Source of the DNA: Pleurotus ostreatus/Saccharomyces cerevisiae fusant
Taxonomy: Eukaryota > Opisthokonta
Length of the DNA: 64,000 nt
NCBI GenBank assembly: GCA_024196135.1
Contig: JAMQCK010000007.1
Span: 237,862-301,861, forward strand
Direction: 5' to 3'
Shown: positions 10,298 through 22,767 of the stretch, piece after piece
How the letters are laid out: each line of letters begins with the position of its first letter
Numbering within the stretch: the first letter of the stretch is position 1
The notes under the pieces: model-generated
What the model saw: only the letters and a program-made list of their open reading frames with translations
Databases searched by the model: none
Told to the model about the DNA's origin: nothing
Position numbers and translations under genes: made by a program

Positions 10298-13200
10298 ATG
10301 AGTGGTCGTAGAAATAGCTCAGCTAAAGCCTCTGCCTCGAGGAGGCGTAAAGAGTCTTCTGCTCGTCCTGCTGAGACGCAATACTGTATTTGCCGAACCG
10401 GTGACGACGGCAGACCGATGGTCTATTGCTCGCAATGTGATGACTGGTGCGTTTATGCTGCCTGCCACGGTCGATCGCGGTGTCTCACTCTGCCTAGGTA
10501 CCACTTTGAATGTGTCAACCTCACCGAGGACGATGCGGCCGATATCAGTGAGTTTCGCCGTTACGCTTTCAGCTGTTCGATCACTGACACCTGCTTTCGC
10601 AGACGTTTATGTTTGCCCACCATGCACAGAAAGTACCCACAGAAAGACCGCAAGTGAGTTTCGCTGTTTCTCACCTTCGTCGTATGTAGACAGTAGCTAC
10701 GAACCTCCATGTATCTACGCTGTAAACCTGCCTGTCCGGCACGTCGCATCTGTTCAGACGGTACACCGCGAGGTCGCGCTCGTGGTAGCGCACAAGTACA
10801 TAGTCACGGATAGCGACGTGAGACGACGTCTTGGGCAAAGCTATATTTTGTGTCTTCGATGGCCAATCTATGCTGTCTTTCGATTCGCTTGATTGTGCTT
10901 CGCCGTGTGGCCGCTGCGTTCAGAGAGAATCGTCAACTGACTATGATGGCAAACAGTGACATGGGAGGGCCCAGAGGCCGTCGAGCCCGTCGATGAGCGC
11001 GAGAGCAAGCGTGCGCGACTCCAGCGGCTCGCACAGAAGAAGGCCATCGAGACGATATCCGAGGACGAGGAGAGCCAGGATGGCGCGTCGAGCGAGGACG
11101 AGTTTGTCGTCGAGGTGCGTGCCTATGCGACCCTTGAGAGCAGCGTGCTGACCCTATAGCAGTCGTCGACGAGGTCGAAGGGACGCAAGATGGCGATCGT
11201 GAGCGACGACGAAGATTCTGGCAACGATTCAGACCCCTCTTCCTCCCACCGGCGCAAGCGCAAGCCCACATCATCCAAGCCACCCCCGTCCAAGCGCAAG
11301 AAGACGCAGCCTGCGCGGGGTACCAGCACCAGCATCGACGACGACCCCTTCCGCAAGTTCACGCTTGGCAAATTCACCTCCATATTCAGCGATATTTTCC
11401 TGCGCTTCCCTCGCATCGACGATGTGGAGAAGGCGCCAGGCTCATTGACGCCAGAGGAGACCGAAGCTGTACGTGCGGATGCGGCAAGGTATGCGGGAGA
11501 GCTCGAGCGGGAGATGAGCAAAGTGTATGTGGAAGAGGACGGGCGTGCAGGCGCAAAGTACAAGTACGTATAAACTCTCTTGCTCCGCATTCACAAAGCT
11601 CATGTTCTTGCAGGGATCGCTTCCGCATGCTCACAGTTAACCTGAGCAAGAAAGACCGCGAGCTCGTCCACAAGCGCATCGTCGCACGCGACGTCACCCC
11701 CGCGATGCTCGCCGTCATGTCCGTCCACGAGCTCGCAGACGCAGCGACGCAGCGCACCATCAAGAACGCCGAGCGCGAGGCCCTCGACCACTCGACCCTG
11801 CGTATCGCCACCGCGGCGGGCCCGCGCACCAAGATGACGCACAAGGGCTTCGAGGAGGTCGAGGTCGACGGGCCCTACAACCCGCGCGAGGAGCAGCGCC
11901 AGGAGGAGGACAGCGCGCGCGAGATGACGCAGACTCCCATTACGCCTAGGACGCCGCAGGTGGATCCGTGGGGTCCGCCGTCTGCCGTCGCTCAGTCGCC
12001 GAAGGTTGAGCACGGGCCGCGCCCACCGTTGTTTATGCATACGTCGACGGAATATCCGATGGCGGGTGGGGAGCCGGAGCTCAATATCGACGACTTGATC
12101 AACATTGACGAAGAGGGTATGGCGGCGCAGACGTTAGCTCTCCCCACGCCTGTTGGCGAGGCGCCTGCGCAGGATATGGAGAGTGCACCTCCAGTCTCAG
12201 CGTCACCTATCGAACCAGTGAAGAGCGAGTCTGCCAGTGTTGAGCCCGAGACCATGTTCGACCTGAACTCGTTGTGGTCTGCGCCAGAGAAAGAGGGCGA
12301 TACTGAAGGATATGTGGATATGGACACCTCGTCGAACGAGCCCCATGAACCGAATGGGCCCATGGACGTGAACAGCGGCGTGCATGATGGCGAGGACGCC
12401 GATTTCGATATGCTGCTGAACGACAATGTGGACACCTCGCAATCTGGGCGTCCGCCTACGCCCCCGATACCAGTGGCGTATGAAGATACGCCTCAAGTGT
12501 GGTCAGGCATGGTAAGCAAACCCTCATAAACCATCGCAAAGCTTTAGTCACTGACATCTTCATCACAGATCAACATGCCCCTTGATTCAGCAGTCCCACA
12601 AGATACGCCTGTCATCGCGCGCCAAATGGGTGGCAAGTCGATGGACGAGACTTCACCACTGTGGCGTACGCTCTTTCCCGCGGATGTCCTGCGCATCGAC
12701 GGTCGCGTGCCGGTAGACAAATCGAGCGACTACTTGCTACAAAGCCGCATGAACCCCTCGCGTGAGCTTGTAGGCGTCACGTTTGCGCCAGCAACCGCGG
12801 AGCACGAAGCTTCGTTCAAGGCGCTCTCGGATTTCCTTGTAGGCAAGAGGTAAGCTTATCTTGTGTTTGTGCGACTAGCAGTATGCTCATGTTTTTCAGT
12901 CGCCATGGACTCGTCTTCCCTTGGGGTCAGCGTCCGAAAGAGCATCACCCAGGACGAGAGCTGTACATTATACCCCTTCATGCGCACGAGCCGCTACCCG
13001 AGTTCATGGAGCTAATGGACGACTTGAAGCTACCCAAGGATCGCACGCGCGACTATCTCGTCGGTATCTACGTTCTCATCCGTGGCAAGCTCGTACCGCC
13101 GCCTCAGGCGCCACAACAAATACAAGCACCTGCGCCTCAGCTGCAGCAACAGCTCCCCTTTCATACCCCTACGCCACCCTTCGGATCGACGCCGACGCCG

Positions 13201-13734
13201 ACGTCGCAGATGTACGCGCCACCGCCGCCAGTACCTGCGCAGCCCACCCCGCCGCTCTCGCTGCCGAATCTGTCAAACATACGGCCAGAGGCTCTGGCTG
13301 CCGAGGTCGCGTCCCTCACGCCGGAGCAAATTCAGGCGATGCTGCAGACGCTGCAGGGAACTGCACTCCTCCAGGCCGCTCAGCCGCAACCACAACCTAT
13401 ACCCCTACCGCTGCCTGCGTGGAATGCTCCTCCACCGCCTGGGGGCTACCCGCCTCCTGCAGCGGGTGGCTACACCCCTCCGCCGGGCGGCTACCCTCCC
13501 CATGGCGCGCCGCCATATCCTGGGCAGCCGCCTTACGGTGCACCGCCGTATAACCTAGATTACGACGGATATCGAGGTGGAGGGGATCGCGGCGGGTGGA
13601 ACAAGCGTGGTGGTAATAGGGGACGTGGGCGCGGTCGAGGTGGCCGAGGTCGAGACGGAGAGAGGTTCAACAAGGCCGATAATGGGTGGGGAAGGGGAGG
13701 GCGAGGTGGTGGCGGGCAGCGAGGAGGTTGGTGA
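10298..13734 (+). CDS. BYE1: Bye1-like transcription factor: PHD finger, TFIIS central domain, SPOC domain, RGG tail
   Basis: Eight exons: 10298-10446, 10498-10547, 10603-10653, 10957-11114, 11160-11564, 11615-12511, 12569-12849 and 12900-13734, giving 941 residues. The PHD finger (residues about 28-82) reads CICRTGDDG, YCSQCDDWYHFEC and VCPPC across three exons, a complete Cys4-His-Cys3 set. Basic and acidic linkers follow. A TFIIS M domain (about 195-370, with the FRMLTVNLSKKDRELVHKRI core) binds RNA polymerase II in this family. A SPOC domain covers about 585-745 (SPLWRTLFPADVLRIDG, FPWGQRPKEHHPGRELYI). The C-terminus is Pro-rich, then a GYRGGG/GRGRGRGG RNA-binding-type tail not found in yeast Bye1. 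Intron 3 (303 nt) is unusually long. The family binds H3K4me3 and elongating Pol II. Confidence 0.9.
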
Positions 13735-14185
13735 AGGGATGCTTAATTTTTACGTGGGGAGAGGTTGCTTGGTGGTGATCTGATGGAAGTTGCTCGGTCG
13801 TAAGGACTGCTATTATGGTGTGTCAGAAAATCAAGGAGAATATGTGCTGAGAAGATCATGTGTTCATGTAGTGTACGATATGTCCTTAGTTCCTGCTTAC
13901 TCTCTTACTAGTCTCTTTGTTTCATTCGAATGCCTCATGCGATTATGTTGTTATGCTTAACCCTTTCTGCGTGAGAAAATCTGGTTCTACATTGAAAGTC
14001 TTGAGGCCAAGCGAGCTCTGCCTGCGGTCAGCGCTTCAGCCAGTGAGTTCGCACGGGATTGTCTTCCAAAACGGGAAGGCCTTGAGGCCAGAAACGGAAA
14101 TCCAAACGACCGTGTGATCGCACGTGATCGCGTCACCCTTGCCTCCTTCCCTCGCCACCGCGTCACCCCACGCGCGCCGACCACC
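13735..14185. other. Gap between the Bye1-like gene and SPC25
   Basis: This is the 3' flank of one gene and the promoter of the next on the same strand. The last 80 bases before the SPC25 start are C-rich with repeated GTCACCC-like motifs. I see nothing else. Confidence 0.5.
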
Positions 14186-15106
14186 ATGGGCCGCCGTTTA
14201 CGGGCGCCCCGGATTGACCTTGCGTCTCTGCTGGCGGAAGACAATCCCCAGATCGACCTCAAACTCGAGGCATTCGAGAAGACCAACCGCGATTTCGTGA
14301 AGGCCCTCGGCGAGCACAAGATGCGGTACATCACTGCTATGGCGGAGAGGAGAGAACAGGCGGAGGCGGAGAAGAAGAGGCTGGCGGAGAGGATGCGTGC
14401 GGCGGAGGCGGAGACGAATCAGTGCAAGTTGAAGGAGATCGAGTTGCTTGCTGGTGCGTTTGCGGTCGTTGTGATGGGTGGTAGAAGGACTGACGGGGTG
14501 CCTGCGCAGAGCTTGAGCGTGAGCAGGAGGAGAAGCGGGAAGCAGAGGTGGCGATTGCATCTGTCAAGCGACAGGTGGAGTCCCTGAAGAAGAAGACCGC
14601 TGAAGACGAGACGGAGGTGGAGAACGTACGTGCGATGGCGGAGAACTTACAACGAGGTGCGTGTGGACCACTATCTCATTGCCGCGTGATAAATGACATG
14701 CCATATAGAGAAGGAGAAGGAACGCAACCTGCTGAACGCACACGCGATGTCTGTGCTACCCTACCTTGAAGCATGCGAACGGACCCTTGCTTGCGCTATC
14801 GAGGGCGTCAAGGGCGCAGCAGGCGCAGAACCCATCCTTATCCGCTTCTGGGAGATTCAGCCATCGGATCCTGGGCGAGAGTTTCGCTTCGTGCTAGACG
14901 TCTCCAGTACGCCGTTCAAAGGTGCGCCACCGCCCTCTTTTACTTGCCTCACATACTGACCAACGTCCACTTCAGTCCCCACCTCCACCCCGCCATTACC
15001 CACCTTGCCTATACTTTTGGATCAGTTGAACAAGACGCAAGATATTTACGGCTTCATCATCTCGGTGCGGCAGGCGTTCGTTGACCTTGTCACGACTCGG
15101 ACATAA
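14186..15106 (+). CDS. SPC25: Kinetochore protein Spc25 (Ndc80 complex)
   Basis: Four exons, 14186-14453, 14510-14656, 14709-14921 and 14976-15106, give 252 residues, close to the usual length. Residues about 35-130 form a coiled coil rich in Glu/Lys/Arg (TAMAERREQAEAEKKRLAE). The C-terminal globular head carries the family signature: ILIRFWEIQPSDPGREFRFVL, then a Pro-rich turn and LDQLNKTQDIYGFI and VRQAFVDL. Spc25 pairs with Spc24 to anchor the Ndc80 complex to the Mis12 complex at kinetochores. The start ATG has a good context (ACCACCATGG) and precedes the first helix. Confidence 0.88.
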
Positions 15107-15381
15107 TCTTTGTGGTAAATGGTCGATGTATCTACGTATCTGTCTCTTGCTTTGGGTATACTATTGTATTGTGTAACACTATTCTGTATCGCAGATATGC
15201 GTCATGATGATATTTCAGGAACTTCTCTCTGTATACTTAATGGCTTAGGCCTCGAACTTCGCGACAGCGCGTCAGAGAAAAGTAGGCTTGACGGTAATGC
15301 TATCTTCAAAATCAAGAAAGCGTGCAAGCAAGCACGCATTTATAATGCAAGATAGTCAATGGCACAATCGCAATCAACAGG

Positions 15382-17833
15382 TCAGGACGGAGCATCCGCC
15401 ATCTGCATATCCTCCTCCTCACCCACCTCCAACTCATCAACCTCCATCTCGTCCCCCTCCCCTTCTTCTTCCTCCTCCTCCTCCTCCCCATAACTCGCCA
15501 AAACCTCCCTCGCCACCTGATCCGCCGCCACCAACTGCTGCTCCCTCACCTGCTTGAACTTAAACGGCTCCAGCGTGCACGAAAACGTGCTCGTCAAGCC
15601 TTCCAGCTCCAACAACGGCGACCCCGCGTCCCGCGCGTCCATCACGCGCGTCAGTTCGTCGCGCAGGAGGGGGTGCTGCAGGATGCCCGGGTAGTAGCGC
15701 CCGCTGAGCATGGGGAGCGACATGACGGCCTCAAAGCCGGGGTGGGTGATGCGGCGCCAGACGAAGGAGTTGGGTGGCGGGGGGAGGGGGAAGCGGTCGT
15801 TCCAGAGGGGGCCGGAGAGGACGTCGCCGGGGGCGGGTTTGGCGGTGGCGTTGGAGGTATCGGCAGGGGCGGTTGGAGCTGGTTGGGAGGAGCCTCCTTG
15901 CGAGGGACCAGCCTCAGGAGGTTGGTGCGATTGCGGCTCCTGCGCACGCAACGCAGCCTCCCGCTCCTCATACCCCTCATCCGCCAGCTCATACAGCTCC
16001 CCCACCGCCCTACACTCCTTCTTCCTCCTCCCCCCACGCTCATACTCCACCACCACCAGCGCCGACAGCCGCATGAACACCGACCGCGACACCGCGCCCA
16101 TCGCCTCCTCCGGGAGCGCGTAGCCCCGCTCCCGCGCGATCTCCCGCACGCGCGCGGACGGCGGGGCGGGCGCGTAGAGGTGCGGCGCGCCGCGCGGGGC
16201 GAGGGCCTGCCGGGGCACCTTGAGCCGCACGAGGTCGTCGACCCAGATGCGCTCGGGGCCCCACCAGAGGCCTTGGTAGCGCACTTGGGTGTGCGCCTTG
16301 CCGAGGCGCTCGTCGCCGAGGATGCGGGAGCGCACCTCGTCGAGCTCGTCGGAGGACATGTCGGCCTCGACCCCCGCGGCGTCCTGCGACTGGGCACGCG
16401 AGCCGGGAGTGGAGTTTGCGTGCTTGGCGACGCGCTCGTTGTTGGCGGCGGCGGCATTCAGCGCGGCTGGCAGGCTCCCCGGGGCAGATGCGCCCCGTTC
16501 CTTGGACTTGTCGCGCGAGCCCGACCGGTGCGCAGGCGCGTGGTACCGGAACTCCCACTCGTCCGTGGGCGTCCAGAAGTACGAGTGCTCGCCCGCGATC
16601 TGCACGGCAAATATGTACGCGGACACGACGTTGATGTAATCCGGCGGCGGGGCGTCCGCGGCCTCCGCCGAGGGGGAGGGGTTGACGCTGTGTAGGGTAT
16701 CCTCGTCGAACGTGAAGCGGTCGCGCGGCTGCGTCCGGGCCCAGTCCATGACCTCGTCGGCGCCGTGGGCGAGGTAAGGGAGCACGGCGTCCTCGTTGAC
16801 GAAGAGGATGTGCGAGACAGCGAGGCAGCGGAGGCGGTAGCGCACGGACTGCTCGCTGATCCAGGGGACGGGCCCTGGCGGATCCTCCGCCGTACGAGGT
16901 CTAGTGCTCGTATGCAGGTTGCAATCCTCGACGATGCACGGCCAGGTGGATATCGAGGGCCCTTCGCCGCGTATTGGCGCCCTCAGCGCGCCCCAAACCA
17001 CCTCACCGTCTCTGAACCAGCGCTTGAACGGCCGATTCGCGCTAGCATGCAGCACGCGCAGGTCGTGGTTCCTATCCTGGTTCATCGGCGTGCGATCCAC
17101 GCCCGAGCTCGGGCGCAGCGGCTTGAGCGGGCGCTGGACGCTGACGTGCAGCCGCGTCGCCGCCGCGGGCTTCTGGGGCATGTTGCGCAGGCGCGCGACC
17201 TTGGGCTTCCCGGCGTACGTCCCGCCGCTCCCGCGCGCGGGCAGCACGTTCGCCTGGGTCATCGTCTGCGTGATGAGGCGCTGGGGCGTCCGTTGGCAGT
17301 ATTTGCAGATGCAGTTGGCGGTGTTCATCGTTGGGTCGGACATCAGCCAGTGCGCGTGAGGGATGAACTCGTTGATGGAGCGGTAGCGGCTCGTCGAACC
17401 TGCTCTTTCATGAGCATTCTGCACAGTAGGAAAAGTGGACTTTCGGCCACCAAAGAGGTACATGTCGTGCCGCGGACCATGTGCTGGTCCTTTGTGGTGG
17501 TCGTACATCCGATAGCCTGCTGGCCAGTCTCTCAGCACATAGTCCTTGCCCTCTGCCAGACTCGTTAGAAAACTAGCATCACCAGCAGCCATAAACATTA
17601 CCAGGTAGACCCAAGTAACGAGCGACGGCCTGACCAGCAACAACTCTCCATCTCACACACACGCCCGCATCTATTGGCGTATATTGCATATAGTCCACAT
17701 GCCCGTCCTCATTCACGACGCGCACGGTCTGCTCATGTGGAGGCCAACGGCTCGAGTCGCCGTCGGTGCGGGGAAAGTCGAGATATTCTGGGTTGTCTGG
17801 CAGGTCAAACTTGTTGGATACGTTTCTGACCAT
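15382..17833 (-). CDS. clr2: Clr2-like transcription-silencing protein, copy A
   Basis: Three minus-strand exons, 17833-17602, 17552-17451 and 17399-15382, give 783 residues. Domains seen: an N-terminal Clr2 region (NPEYLDFPRTDGDSSRWPP, then EGKDYVLRDWPAGYRMYDHH), a CxCxxC-containing helix (ANCICKYCQ), and the large Clr2 silencing domain (RDGEVVWGALRAPIRGEGPS, YQGLWWGPERIWVDDLVRLK, FVWRRITHPGFEAVMSLPML). The C-terminus is a Glu run and acidic tail. In fission yeast Clr2 is part of the SHREC histone-deacetylase/remodelling complex in heterochromatin. The second intron (51 nt) could be retained without a stop, but paralogue B has an intron at the same place. Both genes have a middle exon of exactly 102 nt. 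Confidence 0.82.
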
Positions 17834-18597
17834 GGAAAGCAGCAGGTTCCTTCAAAACAGGCCGACAGAGTGATTTGGGCGCCTATTGTGCAGTGATGGG
17901 GAGGAATAGGGCTCGGATGACGGCCCGAGTCCCCGCAATGCTCCCGTCAATAAACAAGGCCAAAGTGAATACAATTTTATTCGGCGACCGCCGACGTCTC
18001 TTCCCAATCTCATGTTGCTTCGTGCCTCCACTATCTTCAGCCATCGCTCATGTACGCAGTAGATACGAATGTTCATCCTCTCCCCTTTGCAAGCCTTCAT
18101 CTGCTGTTTTCTCAGCTCCTCCCTTACGCCAGATTCATCTACGCAGCGCATGGATCCCTACCTGCGCTGACGTTAAATACGCTGGCAATATCGACAGCAG
18201 CAGGCAGACCGTTCTCCTTCGTTGTACGACGGGAGATACCGTTTGAAAGGCGGCGACACACACTCTTCTCTTACCTTTAGCTACGTACTACGTAGTTGTA
18301 GCGTTGTCTCTTCGTATCAGCCATTATTATGGTGCATCGTCAACCCTTCAAACATAATATTCCGCCCGTCGACATCAACCCTTCTACTGTACACACCATG
18401 CTTTCGCGAACGAATGCATCTTCAACTTGCCAGCCCCGCTCCTTCGTCGGCCCGCCTCGCACCATCAGTAAGTTCCCCCGTCCGCGGCTCGTCCCCTCTT
18501 GCCCTTCCACCTCCTCTCCGCCCGCTCCTTGCAGCGCCATCTCCGTCTTCACCTGGACCACCCTCCGTCGCGACCTTCACGGTCTTCCGCTCTCCAC
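17834..18597. other. Gap between Clr2-like A start and zinc transporter stop
   Basis: It contains the Clr2-like A promoter side and the zinc-transporter 3' flank. Short open stretches are present but none has splice or domain support. A palindromic TACGTACTACGTA segment lies near 18283-18295. Confidence 0.45.
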
Positions 18598-21128
18598 CTA
18601 CGCGGCCCCCCTCCCCTCCTTCCGCCGCCTGATCCCACCCGCCTTCACCAAGTCACCCACGCTGCACTTGAACCCCTCCGCCACCGGCATGCGACACGTC
18701 CCCAGCAGCTCCTCGTCCGAAGGCGCTCCGGAAATGGTAGGAGTCTCCGACGCGTCCCGTGGGGTGGAGACATGCAACTCGGGCGAGATCGTAACGTGCC
18801 CCACCCCGAACTCGGCGAAGCACTGCTGGAGGTAGTGCTCCGTCTCCTGCCACTCGACCATGGAGATCTCGGGGGAGACGCAGACGTGGACGGAGGCGAG
18901 GATGACGCTGGGAGGGGGGTGAGCAGGGGTAATTAAGGGTAGGAGGGAAGAGAGGGGAGACGCTAACCCAACCAAACTTACTAACCCAATGGGAAGGGGG
19001 AGAGGGGAGTGTAGGGGAAGGTGGAGAAGAGGGATGAAGAAGGCGGTGAAGAGAAAGAGTGTTTAAGGACGTACGACTGCGAAAGATGCCAAACGTGAAG
19101 ATCGTGGATTGAGAGGACGTTAGGGATCTATAATCAACACCCGTTAGCGTCAAATTCACACGCGAACAGGTGTCCTTACCGTCGAAAGATCGTCCTTGAC
19201 CTTCTCCAGATCCAGGTCCACAGGTGCCGCCTCGAGCAGGATGCGACCTGACTTCGCCGCTGTAGTAAGTTGGTCAGTCGTGCACTCTTACGCCGAGAGG
19301 GGAATGGTGGTAATCAGAAGAAACCCACTCACTCAAAGGAATCGCACTACTAAAAATGATAAGGCTAATAACCAGCGACGCCGCAGGATCCGCATAGAAC
19401 CGCTCGGGCGAGTGCAGCTTCCAGATTATGAGCGACGCGATGATAACCCCGACATCTGTTGTGACGAAGTATTAGCAAGATTCATGAGCGTAAGGGCCTT
19501 TCAGGCCCCAAACGCATAACAAGAAACCACCTCCACCTCAGCAATCAGGTCACCCTCGTCCATGACGAACTACACCCCCACCAAGAGAAATCACCCAACT
19601 CACTATTGATCGCATCCCCAAACAGATGCACCACGACACCCGCGATACCGAGGTTCCCATGCGAGTGTCCGTGTCCGTGACCCGAGGGCGCTCCGACGGG
19701 CTGGGTGTGATTGTGGCCTTCGTGCTGTGAGAGGGGAGGATGGAGGGAGAAGCGGAGGGTGGAGGGAGAAGCGGAGGATGGAAGGAAGGTACGAAGAGGA
19801 AGGAAGGAAGAAAAAGAGCAGTGATCCGTCAGCCACTAATTGACAACTTCCCCCCTCCCCCCGTCCCCCTCAGCCGGCCTTCGGACGTACAATATGCGAA
19901 GGCGTCGCCGGGATCGCTTGTGGTCCCTGCGCCTGAAGCTCCTGAACAGCGCCGTGCGAATGGCCTTCTGCACCATGCGAGTGACCCCCTGCGCCGTGCG
20001 AGTGGCCTCCGTGATCTGTAATGATATTAGTGTTAGCGGAAGAGGATGCATGAATGAATGGATGAATGGATGAACGGAAATGCCAGTGACAGAAATAATT
20101 CTCTTGTTATTTTGCGTCCTTGACAGCGCGTTCGGGACCAGATTCCGTACCATGGGGGACATGGACGAATAACGGACGCCAAAGATCCCGTACCATACCA
20201 CGGACGCCAAGTACTGTGTCCCGCGGAGAACAATTAAAATGACGAATAAGACGTACCATGAACGACAAGGACACTAATTATGTTGAGCGCCAGGCCGATG
20301 CAGCCGATAATGAGGACCATGATGGGGTCCTGGACCTCCGTTACATTGATGAATCGCTCGATGGACTGCAAAAAGATCGAGAGCGCGAGCGCGAGGAGGA
20401 AGACGCCGTTGAAGAAGGCACCTGGGAATAGGTGAGTACGGGTGAGTTGCGTGTGCGAATGGGCAATGTCAATGTTGAATGGAGGTCAATCCGGAGACAT
20501 TCAGTCCGCCTCGCGGATATCACGACCGCTTCACGGATATCAAGACCGTCGCGTGCACTCACCGACGAGTTCTGCGCGGTGATAGGCGAAGGTGAAGGCG
20601 AGGCTCTGGGCACGCGGTCCAAATGAGGTGCGGAGGGGAGAGAGGAGGCGAGGAGGCGTACTGCAGACTGATTATTGTCCTGTAGCTGGAAGGAATGAGT
20701 GGCAGCTCGCAGAAATTGTGCATTTAGGGGCAGCTCACGTATGCAGCTAGGAACGCGATGGCACTGAGCGCTCATTAGCGTCCGGGGAATGAGTGAAAGC
20801 AGGCACGCGTACTAGGCGACGATGTCCTGTACGAGGAGGACGTCTGTTTGTGAGTGAGGTAGGATAAAGGCATCGCGCGCGTACATTAAGGTAGTGAAAC
20901 TGCAGGCTTAGACTGAGCAATCTATCTCATTGACGCATTAACTGGACACGCACCGCGTCCGCAATCAGCGCCAGGGATTTCGTTCTAAACCCAACTGGGA
21001 AGTATGCAGAGCCTGATCAGGCCCCGTTCAATTGTTGGCGCCCTTGGAAGGAACGCACCAGCGATTTCGGCAACAAAGAAAAGCATGCTGATGCAGAGGA
21101 CGACGCCGAGGCGCGTCGTGTTCTTCAT
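18598..21128 (-). CDS. Zinc transporter of the cation diffusion facilitator family (Zrc1/Cot1 type)
   Basis: Fourteen minus-strand exons: 21128-21059, 20994-20954, 20899-20885, 20826-20813, 20763-20739, 20685-20662, 20605-20563, 20421-20257, 20015-19891, 19724-19604, 19455-19333, 19259-19180, 19127-19075 and 18907-18598. They total 1209 nt, or 402 residues. Exons 3-6 are only 15, 14, 25 and 24 nt. Translation gives the family pattern: RLGVVLCISMLFFVAEIAVG, SLALIADAFHYLNDIVAYAI, YHRAELVGAFFNGVFLLALA, DPIMVLIIGCIGLALNII. A His-rich loop (GGHSHGAGGHSHGAEGHSHG, then GHGHGHSHG) precedes VVVHLFGDAINNVGV. The C-terminal cytosolic domain has VLSIHDLHVWHLS. Six spans and the HxxND/DxxxN-type metal sites fit a vacuolar or ER Zn2+/H+ exporter. 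Confidence 0.85.
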
Positions 21129-21237
21129 CGTGGTGGGTGCAGGAGACAAGCCAGTGGTGTGCGGTTAGTGCCGGTCGCGAGAAGAGCCGCGCGCTGGCGG
21201 GCGAACGCTTCGGAGCGCATATTACTCGTGCGTTATC

Positions 21238-21886
21238 AGGACCCCGGAATATACGCATGGAGGCCGTCCTGGGAAATCCGGCTTTGGCGCACATTTATCC
21301 ACTTTTTTCTTGGGCCTTCGGCCCCCAAATTCATCCATTTTCTGGAACGGCCTCTTGGGACCCCCAGGATTTATCCACTTTCCTGTGACGGCCTCCAAAA
21401 ATGGCAATAAAATCGGCAAAATTCCCATTTTTTCTCCTCGGGTCCGCACAGGCGGTGCGTAAAGCGCCTGCGATAGAAAGAAGTTGTTAAGTGCAAGCCC
21501 AAAAAATAAACGCTCAAAAGGCCCAGGCAAACAGCTACCGCGCGCACCGCTATTCTTCGGAAGATCAAGTCTGACAGTGGGAGAAAGTGCCAATGAGCGT
21601 GGCGAGCTATCAGTGTTCCTACCGTCTCCCAGCACTTGCTCATAAAATGGCTGAATGGTCTGGCGCGCGTCCCAATTGGAGGGCGGCCGGTGGTTCGAAC
21701 CGGGGTTCAGGTATCCGTTTTTCCAGGACGGCTTCACCGCATACCCCGTACATATCCGCGTTTTTGGGCCGGCCTCCGCGCCCTCAAGCCCCCAATTTAT
21801 CCATTTTTTGGACCGGCCTACCGGCCGGGACCCCCAAGATTTATCCGCACCGCTGGACGGCCTTTGTGCGTATATTCCGGGGTCCT
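21238..21886. mobile_element. 649-bp non-autonomous TIR element with 8-bp target duplication (hAT signature)
   Basis: Terminal inverted repeats AGGACCCCGGAATATACGC start at 21238 and end at 21886, with weaker matches inward to GGCCGTCC. The 8-mer GCGTTATC flanks both sides (21230-21237 and 21887-21894), the duplication size of hAT elements. Inside, both arms carry several copies, in the same orientation, of a motif around CCCCCAA.ATTTATCC followed by GGACGGCC-like blocks. These look like subterminal transposase-binding repeats. There is no transposase. The near end lies about 100 bp upstream of the zinc-transporter start codon, so it may affect that promoter. Confidence 0.85.
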
Positions 21887-22703
21887 GCGTTATCTAATCG
21901 CACGACGTCGGTCCTCGGACTCGGAGCCCGGTCCCTCGGTCCCTCGGATCATCGGTCGGCATCACGGGACGCGTAGCTGCCGAATTCGGAAATTCCTTTG
22001 TTGTTCCCCGCGTCCATCATCTCCAGCGAATTACCAGCCTCCATTTCGAGTGTTGGCGCCCTGGAAAATGCTGAATGGGCAGGACGTGTATTCCAAACGT
22101 ACGTAAAAATATTCACCCTCAAATGCGCGCACCCTTTTTCGCGCCAAGCTGCACGTCAGCTTCGCGTACGCGTTTGCGTGTTCACCGGCGTCGATGATGA
22201 GTGCTGCATGGTGCGTGCCCTCTAGTTCATTGACGGAAGGAGGTAGAAGCATGGCGAGATGGATGTCGTGCTTCAAGTACACCTACAGATGCCGGCATTC
22301 ATATACACCTCGCAATCCGCCGGGGGCGCTCCCCAGCCGCGTGAGCGCGGTCCTTGAGCGGAAAACGTGCATCTACCGCCCATTCAGCGCAGACGACCTA
22401 GATTTTCCTTCTCGAATAATCAGGACATCCCACCACATACAGGCGACATACACGTGTAAGTGCATGATAATGGTCTTCGGCACCCCCAGCCCGCAAATGC
22501 ACGCCAGGGCCGTGGGCGGTGCCGTGCTATTGGCCAGCCCCCCAGCCCTCGACGGGGGCTTTGCCCCGTTTCAATGAAAGGCACGGGCCCCCATCATCAT
22601 CATCTATTCCGTGCCGGGCATGAGGCACCCCGCCTGGCCCGGCGCCGGCCCACTCTACGACCTGATCGGCCCCCTTGAGGCGCGAGGACAAAGGTGTGCC
22701 GTG

Positions 22704-22710
22704 TATAAAA
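22704..22710 (+). promoter_or_regulatory. TATA box (TATAAAA) of the secreted-protein gene
   Basis: A perfect TATAAAA lies 58 bp before the start codon at 22768, in otherwise GC-rich sequence. This suggests a strongly or conditionally expressed gene. Confidence 0.65.
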
Positions 22711-22767
22711 CGCACAAGCCGGGCGGGGGCGCTCGAGCGATCCCCCGATTGCTTTTTGCGCGCCGCC

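Larger units (their letters stand above)
21129..22767. other. Divergent promoter region between zinc transporter and secreted-protein gene
   Basis: It contains the 649-bp inverted-repeat element at 21238-21886. Outside the element I see no coding signal; the last 200 bases are GC-rich and end with a TATA box serving the rightward gene. Confidence 0.5.

Noticed and set aside
15673..16695. Long plus-strand ORF antisense to Clr2-like A
   Set aside because: High GC at third positions of the real gene keeps antisense frames open; the Arg/Gly-rich translation has no family features.
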